Shown here piece by piece: positions 35,691 to 43,074 of a stretch of 64,000 bases of DNA; position 1 is the first letter of the stretch, and each line of letters begins with the position of its first letter. Source of the DNA: Pseudoflavonifractor sp. (GTDB taxonomy: Bacteria; Bacteroidota; Bacteroidia; Bacteroidales; Muribaculaceae); assembly GCA_023667145.1 (NCBI GenBank), contig JAMPAQ010000001.1, positions 758,011 through 822,010 on the forward strand, in the 5' to 3' direction. Made by a program: the position numbers and the translations under genes. The notes beneath the pieces are model-generated. The model had not been told where the DNA came from, did not search any database, and saw only the letters and a list, made by a program, of their open reading frames with translations.

Positions 35691-36902
35691 ATGGAAATAA
35701 TTCGCAGACAACAATACATCGACCATATCCTGTCAGTAATCAACAAGGGCATGATGCTCGTTCTGGTGGGACAGCGTCGCGTCGGCAAAAGCTATATTCT
35801 TCTTGACCTCAGAGGATGGATTGAGGAAAATGAACCAGACTCCAATATCCTCTATCTCGACAAGGAGCATAGAATAGGAGATGAAATTATGGATGCTGAC
35901 GGACTTTATCGTCTTGCAACTGAAAAACTTCCGTCAGGAGGACGCAACTATCTGCTGGTTGATGAGGTTCAGAACATCGATAATTATCAAGATGCCATCC
36001 GCAGCCTTTATGCAGAACAGCGTTGTCAGATAGTTGTGACTGGCAGCAACGCATATATCTATTCTTCGGAACTTGGCACACGATTGGGGGGACGCTACAT
36101 AGAGATTCCAATCTACAGCCTTTCATACGTTGAGTTTCTTGTATTTCATAATCTTCCAGATTCAGAGGAGAGTCTGCATCTCTATATGCGTGTGGGAGGA
36201 TTACCAGGTCTCAGACATTTTGACATAACTGATGAACGGCAGGTCTCAGATTATATCCAAGGTGTCTATACCACAATTATGATGCGCGATGTTGTGGAAC
36301 GGGCCAAAATCAGAAATGCCACGTTTCTTACCAACCTTGCAAAGTTTGTGGCAGATACGACCGGCAAGCCTGTATCCCCTACAAATATCGCTAACACGTT
36401 GCGCAGTCAAGGAGAAAAGATAACTAAGGCTATCACTGCTGATTATTTGGAATATATGGCAAATGCTCTCGTGTTCAAGCCGGTATTGCGTTACGATATT
36501 CACGGGAAGCATCTTTTTGAGCAGAATTTCAAATATTATTTTACGGATCATGGAATCCGTAATTTTCTATGCGGATTTAAGGTCAGGCAATCTATTGAGA
36601 AAATCATGGAGACCGTCGTCTGGAATTATTTGCTAATGCAAGGTTTTGAGATTACCATCGGCGAACTCCGAAAAGGTGAAGTTGACTTTGTTGCTGAAAG
36701 GGGAGAAAAAAGGATGTATTTTCAAGTGACATATCTTTTGGGGTCGCAGGAGACCATTGATCGGGAATTTGGGAATCTCAAGGCCATCAATGACAGGTAT
36801 CCCAAATATGTAGTGTCCATGGATCCAATAGGGGGAGAAGTTGAGGGTTATCCCGGCATCAATCACATCAGGTTGCGAGACTTCTTCAAGATGCAATTTT
36901 AG
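35691..36902 (+). CDS. DUF4143 AAA ATPase
   Basis: A 403-residue ATPase of the same broad family as the one at 12191-13453 but clearly divergent. Walker A is GQRRVGKSY, Walker B is NYLLVDEVQ, and VVTGSNAYI is the sensor strand. DUF4143 covers the C-terminal half, ending with GEVDFVAERGEKRMYFQVTY, the degenerate nuclease-like strand pair. The start at 35691 (MEIIRRQQYID) fits the promoter. It is lower in GC than rmlC and holA on either side, a sign of recent acquisition. The function is not established. Confidence 0.9.
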   Translation: MEIIRRQQYIDHILSVINKGMMLVLVGQRRVGKSYILLDLRGWIEENEPDSNILYLDKEHRIGDEIMDADGLYRLATEKLPSGGRNYLLVDEVQNIDNYQDAIRSLYAEQRCQIVVTGSNAYIYSSELGTRLGGRYIEIPIYSLSYVEFLVFHNLPDSEESLHLYMRVGGLPGLRHFDITDERQVSDYIQGVYTTIMMRDVVERAKIRNATFLTNLAKFVADTTGKPVSPTNIANTLRSQGEKITKAITADYLEYMANALVFKPVLRYDIHGKHLFEQNFKYYFTDHGIRNFLCGFKVRQSIEKIMETVVWNYLLMQGFEITIGELRKGEVDFVAERGEKRMYFQVTYLLGSQETIDREFGNLKAINDRYPKYVVSMDPIGGEVEGYPGINHIRLRDFFKMQF

Positions 36903-36974
36903 CCCTTGTTTAACAGGTGGATAGATAGAATAATAGAAAGTCTAAGGTGTGACAAGATTATGGTAATACGGCGG

Positions 36975-37445
36975 TTAAGGCCGATATGGGGCGAGGTCGG
37001 GCCATGAGGGGATTTCTTTGAGGAAGGTGTAGGAGCGGGTGGGGTAGTCGATGAGGCAGCAGTAGTGGGTGAGGCCGTTGGATACGATGAGGCAGCGGGC
37101 CTGGAGGACCATGTTGTAGCGGACGATCTGGTCGAAGACGCGCTGGGTGATGGGGATGGAGGGGGCTTTGTACTCGACGATGACGAGAGGGCGGCCATGG
37201 TGGCCGAAGACGACGGTGTCACAGCGGCGGCGCGTGCCGTTGAGGGTGAGGGCGACTTCGTTGGCCATGAGGGAGGGGGGGTAACCCTTGACGTTGGCGA
37301 GAAACGCGGTGAAGTGCTGTCGGACGCGCTCCTCGGGGGTCATGACGAGCCACTTGTGGCGCAGGGGGTCGTAGATGGTGAGTGTCCCGTCGGGCAAGCG
37401 CTGTAGTCGCGGGGTATAGGGGGGCAGGTTGAGTGACGGGGTCAT
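36975..37445 (-). CDS. HsdR N-terminal-like (HSDR_N_2) protein
   Basis: A 156-residue cytoplasmic protein with the fold of the type I restriction enzyme HsdR N-terminal nuclease domain and no helicase part. It has EERVRQHFTAFL, the acidic-lysine pair DTVVFGHHGRPLVIVEYKAP (D ... E-x-K, a PD-(D/E)XK site) and ITQRVFDQIVRYN. Stand-alone copies divergent from holA are, from memory, common in Bacteroidales, so this is a core gene and not a restriction remnant. The substrate is unknown. Confidence 0.85.
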   Translation of the reverse strand: MTPSLNLPPYTPRLQRLPDGTLTIYDPLRHKWLVMTPEERVRQHFTAFLANVKGYPPSLMANEVALTLNGTRRRCDTVVFGHHGRPLVIVEYKAPSIPITQRVFDQIVRYNMVLQARCLIVSNGLTHYCCLIDYPTRSYTFLKEIPSWPDLAPYRP

Positions 37446-37462
37446 GGGCGATGGCTGACGGG

Positions 37463-37493
37463 TTGGGTAATCGGGATATTTTGCGTAAATTTA
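37463..37493 (+). promoter_or_regulatory. Promoter of holA, overlapping divergent region
   Basis: TTG (37463-37465), 20-nt spacer, TAAATTTA (37486-37493), one base off consensus. The -7 box is centred in the palindrome CGTAAATTTACG, so the same sequence could serve the leftward HSDR_N-like gene. Confidence 0.6.
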
Positions 37494-37523
37494 CGAAATA
37501 TTGTTGACTAATCGTTCTTGTTT

Positions 37524-38561
37524 ATGGCCGCAATGACACAGGCACCTACATTTGAGAGTATTAAGGCACAGATTGCCCGACGGCAGTATGCGCCGGTCTA
37601 CCTGCTCCACGGCGAGGAGGGGTATTATATCGACGCGCTTGTGAAGGAGTTTGAGAATATAATCCCTGAGGCTGACCGCGACTTCAATCTCTACACGCTG
37701 TATGCCCCGGAGGTGTCGGCCGACACGGTGATGGACACGTGCCGGCGGTATCCGATGATGTCTGACTATCAGGTGGTGATAGTGAAGGAGGCACAGGCTG
37801 TCAGGGCCGACTATCTGAACCGTCTGCATCTCTACGCGGGGCAGCCGTCGGCATCGACGATACTGGTGATATGCTGCCGTGGGCAGCAGGCCAAGGCCAA
37901 GGACCTTGTGGCCAAGATGAAGGCGTCGGGCGGGGTGATATTTGAGTCGGCGCGTCTCAACGAGCGCAACGTGGGGACGGTGATAAGCGGGTTTATCAAG
38001 GACAAGGGGCTTAATGTCGAGCCAAAGAGCCTGGCGATGTTGCGCGACTATGTGGGGACTGACCTGTCGCGGCTCTACAACGAGATTGACAAGTTGACGA
38101 TGATACTCGGCCCGGGGGCGACGGTGACGCCTGAGAGCATCGAGCGCAACATCGGGGTGAGCAAGGACTACAACAACTTTGAGCTTGTCGATGCGCTGGC
38201 GCGGAAGGATGCCGACAAGGCGTTCACGATAGCGGAGTATTTCCGCAGCAATCCGAAGAATAATCCTACTGTGCTGACGGTGTCGCAGCTGTTTACGTTT
38301 TTCTCCAACCTGCTGATTGCGCAGTTCCAGCCTGACAAGAGTGACCACGCGCTGATGGAGGCGCTGGGGCTGCGGTGGCCGCGTGCGCTCGACAATTACA
38401 AGGTGGCGATGCGCAACTACAATGCCTATAAGTCAATAGAGATAATCTCGGCGCTACGGGAGTTTGACACGCGCTCCAAGGGTGTTGATTGCCGATGGAA
38501 CGAGTATGACCTGCTGCGCGATCTTATCTTCCGCATCCTCAATGCCCGTGGGGTGATCTGA
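37524..38561 (+). CDS. holA: DNA polymerase III subunit delta
   Basis: About 345 residues; the clamp-loader subunit that opens the beta sliding clamp. Family marks are APVYLLHGEEGYYIDALVKEFE near the start, the SDYQVVIVKEAQAV strand, LSRLYNEIDKLTMILGPG and the C-terminal helical domain ending CRWNEYDLLRDLIFRIL. The start could be 37518 or 37524 (MAAMTQAPTFESI); 37524 is marginally better placed relative to the promoter. Length is as expected. Confidence 0.94.
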   Translation: MAAMTQAPTFESIKAQIARRQYAPVYLLHGEEGYYIDALVKEFENIIPEADRDFNLYTLYAPEVSADTVMDTCRRYPMMSDYQVVIVKEAQAVRADYLNRLHLYAGQPSASTILVICCRGQQAKAKDLVAKMKASGGVIFESARLNERNVGTVISGFIKDKGLNVEPKSLAMLRDYVGTDLSRLYNEIDKLTMILGPGATVTPESIERNIGVSKDYNNFELVDALARKDADKAFTIAEYFRSNPKNNPTVLTVSQLFTFFSNLLIAQFQPDKSDHALMEALGLRWPRALDNYKVAMRNYNAYKSIEIISALREFDTRSKGVDCRWNEYDLLRDLIFRILNARGVI

Positions 38562-38624
38562 GAGGGAGTTAGAGGAGGAATGTCGTATATATATGGGTAG
38601 ATTTGCCTTCTCATGGCGCTGTCT

Positions 38625-38707
38625 CACGTTTTCAAGAGTAAAAACGATGCTGGAATGCACGTTTTCAAGGGTAAACGTATGCGCGAATTTACACGTTTTC
38701 AAGGGTA
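38625..38707. repeat. Three spaced direct repeats of CACGTTTTCAAGGGTA
   Basis: Copies at 38625-38640 (GAGTA variant), 38658-38673 and 38692-38707, with spacings of 33 and 34 bases. The spacers differ from one another. The arrangement resembles the operator-like array at 13502-13611 in style, but not in sequence. No promoter or gene starts beside it. Confidence 0.75.
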
Positions 38708-38815
38708 ACGCCAAAAATTTTATCAAAAATCGATGTCGCGTTAATGGGGGATGGGTATGTCTTTATGGAGACGTTGGATGTTACTGCTATATGAGAAACG
38801 GCTACTATTAAACAG

Positions 38816-38844
38816 AGAGAGTCCGGCACGATGCCGAACTCTCT
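38816..38844. terminator. 13-bp stem-loop
   Basis: AGAGAGTCCGGCA and TGCCGAACTCTCT pair with one mismatch around the loop CGA. There is no T-run on either side, so it may be a rho-independent terminator remnant or another structured element. Confidence 0.4.
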
Positions 38845-39019
38845 AACGGAATAATGATTAACGGCCCGACTCTTTAGGGGGCGCTGTGGGTCTGTATTGT
38901 AAGGCACCCCTCCAGGTGCTTTGGATAGGGGGGCTTGGACATGGCTCGGAGGTGTTGCAAGACCTCCAAAGTAGGGATGCAATTTGGTGTATTCAATTCG
39001 TACTGCCTTGATAGCCAGC

Positions 39020-39039
39020 GGCTGCACCAGGGTGCAGCC
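39020..39039. repeat. REP-like hairpin, GGCTGC family
   Basis: GGCTGCACCAGGGTGCAGCC is a perfect 9-bp stem with a 2-base turn, followed by CTACAGG, and matches the element at 30624-30643 in stem start, length and flank. Confidence 0.65.
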
Positions 39040-39125
39040 CTACAGGTGGTACGATGATTTTAAGTTTTGAAACACCATCTTTTCTCATTGTCAATGTGTC
39101 GAATGTACGCCTCGGGACGGAGGGA

Positions 39126-41480
39126 TTACCTGACGATGAGGCGGAGGGTCTTGGCGGAGGTGCCGTCGGTGACGGTGAGGAGGTAGAGGCCCGAGGGGAT
39201 GGTCAGTTCGACGGGTTGCCAGATGTCGTCGTCGGCGGGGATGATGCCGGTGGAGACTGCCGCACCGCTGACGCTCGTGATGATGTAGCGCAGCTCGGTG
39301 GCGGCTGTGGCGCTGACACGGAGCCAGGCGGTGCCGATGGCGGGATTCTCACGGAGTGTCACGGTGAGAGGGGCGGTAGTGTCGGTGATGATGTCGTCGA
39401 TGGCCGACTCACCCTCGGTGGCAAATTCCTGCTCGTCGCCGTAGAATGTCCCCTTGGTGGTGACGGCATAAGCACGGTAACGGTAGGTGGTGGCGTAGTC
39501 GAGGTCGTCGATGACGGTCTCCATCTTTATGCCGGTTGCGGGAATCCTGATCCATGTGGCTGCTGCGCGTGAGCGGGGGTCGGTCTTGCCGACGGCGCGG
39601 TACTCAAATCCCTGTTCGGTGATGTCATCGCTGCCGGCGAGGGCATATCCGGCGAGCTTTATGGAGCGTTCTGAGGCGATTGCACCGGCAACAGTCCTCA
39701 CCTCTGGCTCAAAGTAGACGTTGGCATCGCCGGTGAATAGTCCTGTCCACTCGCCGTAGTAGCTCTTGCCCGACGCGGAGGTGTAGTAGGGGCGGAACTT
39801 GTAGTAGACCTCGGGATTGAGGTTACGCAGCGAGCCCATGAGCTTTCCGTCGATGATGGCGCAGGGAGCCTTGCTCGACGGCACAAGGTCGGGAGCGTCA
39901 ATGCGACGCCACTCAAATCCGGCACCGCTCTCGGCATCGCAGTTGGTCTCGACCGACATCCTCGCGCTGGTGGTTGATGTGGCGGTTGATTCGGGAGTCT
40001 TCCACGTGAGGGCTGTGGTAGTGACAGTTGTCCCATATGTTGTTGTCATCCCGCCTGAGGAAAATTGCATATTAGAGTTCCACCATCGGCCAAAATATTC
40101 GGTATCTACACCAAAGAAGAATGTATATTCTGTCTCGGGATCGAGTAAGTCAAATGTCGCCTGTAACAGGTCGTCAAAAACGACATTATCATTTTTCTCT
40201 GTCGTAAAACCGTAAGATGTGACTGTCGCTCCTCCATTTCTATATGATCCAGATAGGGTAACAGACGCAGGCCCAAGATCTGTAACATTGACTTTCAGTC
40301 CCATATTTTGTGTTGTCACCTGGTAAGTGGATCCATAAAATGTAACGCCATTGTAAACGGCAAAGGGAGTAATAGCGTATTTGGTATTCGGCGTGAGTCC
40401 TGTGATCTCGACTGTGTAATTAGAAGGTTGTATATCAAAGCGGCCGACTCCCTCTACATTTACACCAGCTATTGTAGGCGTATAACTTGGATCTGTAGTG
40501 AATCTTAATTTAGCTGTAATGGAAGTTTGTTTAGTATCGTAACTAAGCGATATAGTGGGAATTGTTGTTATTAGGGAATATGTATGTGTGGTCTCGCTAT
40601 CTGAGTATGTAACCTCCACGGTAGACCTTCCAGTATGTCCCTTTATGGTATAGTGATTGTCATTGTCGGGCATAAGGGATTGTCCGTTGCATGTTATTGA
40701 TGTAATGGATATGCCAACTGGAGTGTGCATTCCAAATGTTATGTCCGAGAGACTTTTTGTAATCTCAGTGGGATAACAATCAGGTCGGTCCTCATCAAAA
40801 ATATCACCATCCCACACGTTGCTGATTCGGGAATACATTGAGGTCAGAGCGAATATTGGATTAGAGATTGGGATGTTGTGTGTAAAACTGTAGTCATAGA
40901 TATACGGTGATTTTATATGTAGTATCATCTTATCAGTGCCACCAAACGCATCAGGGGCGATTTCTCTGACTGATTCAGGAATCACAAGGCTTTCCAGAGA
41001 TTGGCACTTGGTGAAAGCGAGACTTTGTATTGATGTTATCTTGTCGGATAGGTTTATGGATTTTAGAGAAGTGCAAGAGTAAAACATAGAATTACCGATG
41101 TAGCCTATTGAGGTATCTTCGATATTTACCGATGTTAGAGAGGTGCAATTCCTAAAGACATAGTTACTCAAAGAGGTTATTGTTGAAGGTAGTACGACCG
41201 TCTCAAGTTTGTCGCAACCGTCAAAACCATAATATCGGTAAGTCTTGCCGTTGAGCATAAATGAACCACCAAGTGAGTTGACAGTGACACCTGATACCTT
41301 GGGTAAGACGGTGACACTTGTTATATCTGTATTCTCGGCTGTGGCGATGAGCCCAAGGGACTGCGATAGTGATTGCTGTACGTATGTGACACCATTCTCT
41401 GTGTGAGAGTAGGGAAAGGCGTGGATTGATTCGGCGAATAGTAATTGCAGGAAAAAGGTTAGAAGCAGTAATCGTTTCAT
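39126..41480 (-). CDS. Chimeric LRR/Fn3 surface protein with sorting-like tail
   Basis: A 784-residue exported protein. The signal peptide ends near IHA. About residues 85-190 are BspA-type leucine-rich repeats (LETVVLPSTITSLSNYVFRN, LKSINLSDKITSIQSLAF). A central beta region with cadherin-like and Fn3-like repeats follows (EITGLTPNTKYAITPFAVYN, LNPEVYYKFRPYYTSASGKS, ATTYRYRAYAVTTKGTFYGD). The last 70 residues (YIITSVSGAAVSTG ... IPSGLYLLTV) resemble a type IX sorting domain. DNA composition changes inside the gene: the N-terminal coding part, from about 40030 upward, is AT-rich, while the C-terminal part is GC-rich like the surroundings. Confidence 0.88.
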   Translation of the reverse strand: MKRLLLLTFFLQLLFAESIHAFPYSHTENGVTYVQQSLSQSLGLIATAENTDITSVTVLPKVSGVTVNSLGGSFMLNGKTYRYYGFDGCDKLETVVLPSTITSLSNYVFRNCTSLTSVNIEDTSIGYIGNSMFYSCTSLKSINLSDKITSIQSLAFTKCQSLESLVIPESVREIAPDAFGGTDKMILHIKSPYIYDYSFTHNIPISNPIFALTSMYSRISNVWDGDIFDEDRPDCYPTEITKSLSDITFGMHTPVGISITSITCNGQSLMPDNDNHYTIKGHTGRSTVEVTYSDSETTHTYSLITTIPTISLSYDTKQTSITAKLRFTTDPSYTPTIAGVNVEGVGRFDIQPSNYTVEITGLTPNTKYAITPFAVYNGVTFYGSTYQVTTQNMGLKVNVTDLGPASVTLSGSYRNGGATVTSYGFTTEKNDNVVFDDLLQATFDLLDPETEYTFFFGVDTEYFGRWWNSNMQFSSGGMTTTYGTTVTTTALTWKTPESTATSTTSARMSVETNCDAESGAGFEWRRIDAPDLVPSSKAPCAIIDGKLMGSLRNLNPEVYYKFRPYYTSASGKSYYGEWTGLFTGDANVYFEPEVRTVAGAIASERSIKLAGYALAGSDDITEQGFEYRAVGKTDPRSRAAATWIRIPATGIKMETVIDDLDYATTYRYRAYAVTTKGTFYGDEQEFATEGESAIDDIITDTTAPLTVTLRENPAIGTAWLRVSATAATELRYIITSVSGAAVSTGIIPADDDIWQPVELTIPSGLYLLTVTDGTSAKTLRLIVR

Positions 41481-41515
41481 TGGTTGATATTTGATTGGTT
41501 GGGAAATGGGAAAGG

Positions 41516-41677
41516 CGCGAACCGTTCGTGGTGCTTGTCGCAGCTCTTAGGTTACCGCCAAGTGACCCACTTCAACCGACAAGCGCCGAACGGTTCACGC
41601 CTCGCGAAGCGTGAACCTCCAATCGCTTGTTCTCGATGAAGTTGAAAATTGGCGGTATTCAAGAGCCGAAGAACAAG
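41516..41677. repeat. Nested and overlapping inverted repeats
   Basis: Arm 41516-41540 pairs with 41577-41599 (about 21 matches, 2-base bulge). Arm 41543-41576 pairs with 41641-41666 in blocks (GCTCTT, TACCGCCAA, TTCAAC). GGTTCACGC at 41592-41600 pairs perfectly with GCGTGAACC at 41609-41617. CTTGTTCT at 41626-41633 pairs with AGAACAAG at 41670-41677. The first and third pairings exclude each other. The block lies directly upstream of the leftward LRR gene. Confidence 0.65.
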
Positions 41678-42332
41678 GGACTAAGAGTCCAAATATCAAT
41701 GATATGTCAACACGACAGGTGACGCGGTTTCCGTTGATTGTCAGGCGGCGGGATGCCACCTGTCACGGTGGACGGCACGTGGTAGCGGGCCGTCCGGGCG
41801 TCGGGGTGTTGCTAAGGGTATGTCTGTTTTGTAGTTACTGTTTAGAAGGTTTGACAATGGTGGATGTGGTCTCATGTGGGCGGCACGGGCCGGGGGGGCG
41901 GATGCCGCTCGCGACAAAAGTAATGAAATGGGGTTGAAAAGCCAAAACTTTAACACTTTTGGTTTCGCGGGGATGGGCGCGGGGATGGGCGCGGGAGTGG
42001 GGTGGTGTGGTGGGGCGTGGTGTTTCGCAAGTCGCGGTTACTATAAGGCGCCCCTCCGAGGCTTGGGAGGGGGGAGGCTCGCGTCCCCCGGACTGAAGTC
42101 CGGGGTTCTCTCATTATTGGTGTGCCTCTGGCACACCCCTGGCGCGGGATGGAGGCACGTAAGGCGGTTAGGGAGGTTAAGGAGCTTAAGGAATATAAGG
42201 ATTGGAGGAAAGGGGGGAGAGGAGGATGAATGGTGGGAGACGGTGGATGCACGGGACGAGCATCCCTACGTGAGGAGGGAACGGTGTGGGGCGGGGCGGT
42301 GTGAGGTGAGGGGAACGGGTAAGGGGAGGGGA
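41678..42332. other. Intergenic region with hairpin cluster
   Basis: No gene is supported. ORFs here on both strands have low-complexity Arg/Gly/Pro composition and no family features. The right half holds the hairpin cluster listed next. A short AT-rich island near 41920-41960 has no recognisable promoter. Confidence 0.45.
42041..42265. repeat. Cluster of REP-like short palindromes
   Basis: Four elements lie within 225 bases: a TAAGGCGCCCCTCC block at about 42042 related to TAAGGCACCCCTCC at about 38900; CCCCGGACTGAAGTCCGGGG (42086-42105, 9-bp stem); GGTGTGCC-TCT-GGCACACC (42119-42137); and GGATGC ... GCATCC (42245-42265) followed by CTACG, like the GGCTGC family. They look like dispersed extragenic palindromes. 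Confidence 0.6.
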
Positions 42333-43049
42333 TTATTTGAGGCGGAACCAGTAGGCGAGGGTGGCCATGATGGACATGCTGCGGGAGGCGGCGAAGGTGT
42401 CGCGCTTGTTGTCGGGGTAGATGTTGCCGAGGCCGTAGTAGAAGCGGCCCTCAAGGGTGACGGAGTGGCGGCGGACGGGTTTGTACTCGATGCCGAGGCC
42501 GGCGGAGATACCGTAGTCAAACTTGTTGGAGACCTCCATGGACATCTGTTCGGTCATGCGGTTGGCCATGGGGAAGCCGGGGACTGACGCGGGATGGCGG
42601 TAGTCGAAGTTTGACTTGATGCCGTCGGCTATCATGAATCCGATCTCGGGGCCGAGGTTGACAAATCCCTTGAACTTGCGTGAGCCAAAGTAGATGTGGG
42701 TCATCAGTGGTATCTGGAGGTAGGTGAGCCGGCGCTCGTAGGTGAATGATTGTCCCTCGAAGTTTTCCTTCCAGCCGCGTTGCTCGATGTTGAGTTCGGC
42801 GATGACTCCAAAATGCTTCTCCTCCATGTAGCGGCACATCAGGCCGCCGATAAACCCCGTGACCATCGACTGCTTGACGCTTGGCGAGAACTCCATGCGC
42901 GAGATGGTGGCTCCGGCCTTGGCCCCGATGGAGAAGTTGGACTGGTAGTGCTTCTGGGCCGACGAGGTCAGCGGAGTGAGCATGGCCACGATGAGGGCCA
43001 CGGTGACGAGACACAGGCGCAGGGCGGGATGGATATGATGGTGTGCCAT
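42333..43049 (-). CDS. PorT-like outer-membrane beta-barrel protein
   Basis: A 238-residue exported barrel. The signal peptide ends near SSA in TSSAQKHYQ. Barrel strands with short turns follow (FSIGAKAGATISRMEF, GFIGGLMCRYMEEKHFGVIAELN, YLQIPLMTHIYF, YGISAGLGIEYK), ending LAYWFRLK. It is of the same broad family as the protein at 34925-35548. It starts 25 bases after the PBP1-LysM gene on the same strand, so the two are one operon; the pairing suggests a shared envelope role, which is inference. Confidence 0.85.
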   Translation of the reverse strand: MAHHHIHPALRLCLVTVALIVAMLTPLTSSAQKHYQSNFSIGAKAGATISRMEFSPSVKQSMVTGFIGGLMCRYMEEKHFGVIAELNIEQRGWKENFEGQSFTYERRLTYLQIPLMTHIYFGSRKFKGFVNLGPEIGFMIADGIKSNFDYRHPASVPGFPMANRMTEQMSMEVSNKFDYGISAGLGIEYKPVRRHSVTLEGRFYYGLGNIYPDNKRDTFAASRSMSIMATLAYWFRLK

Positions 43050-43074
43050 AGGAGGGGTCGGGATTGTCGTGGGG

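Larger units (their letters stand above)
38562..39125. other. Repeat-rich intergenic region
   Basis: No gene is supported in these 564 bases. They hold three spaced copies of a 16-bp direct repeat (38625-38707), a hairpin at 38816-38844, and two REP-like elements (about 38900 and 39020). An ORF on the minus strand reads the direct repeats as FTLENV-like peptides, but this looks like a consequence of the repeat. Confidence 0.5.

Noticed and set aside
36975..37445. Restriction-modification remnant
   Set aside because: The HSDR_N-like gene lies divergent from holA, an arrangement I recall in many Bacteroidales, and shows no decay; it is better read as a core gene.
37491..38348. Minus-strand ORF of 285 residues
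   Set aside because: Antisense to holA, His/Arg/Leu-rich shadow.
38625..38707. CRISPR array
   Set aside because: Only three short repeats with spacers of about 17-18 bases and no leader or cas genes.
41611..41937. Plus-strand ORF of 108 residues
   Set aside because: It begins inside the inverted-repeat block and turns into Gly/Arg low-complexity; no family features.
41874..42587. Plus-strand ORF of 237 residues
   Set aside because: Runs through the hairpin cluster and antisense to the barrel gene, Gly/Val-rich.
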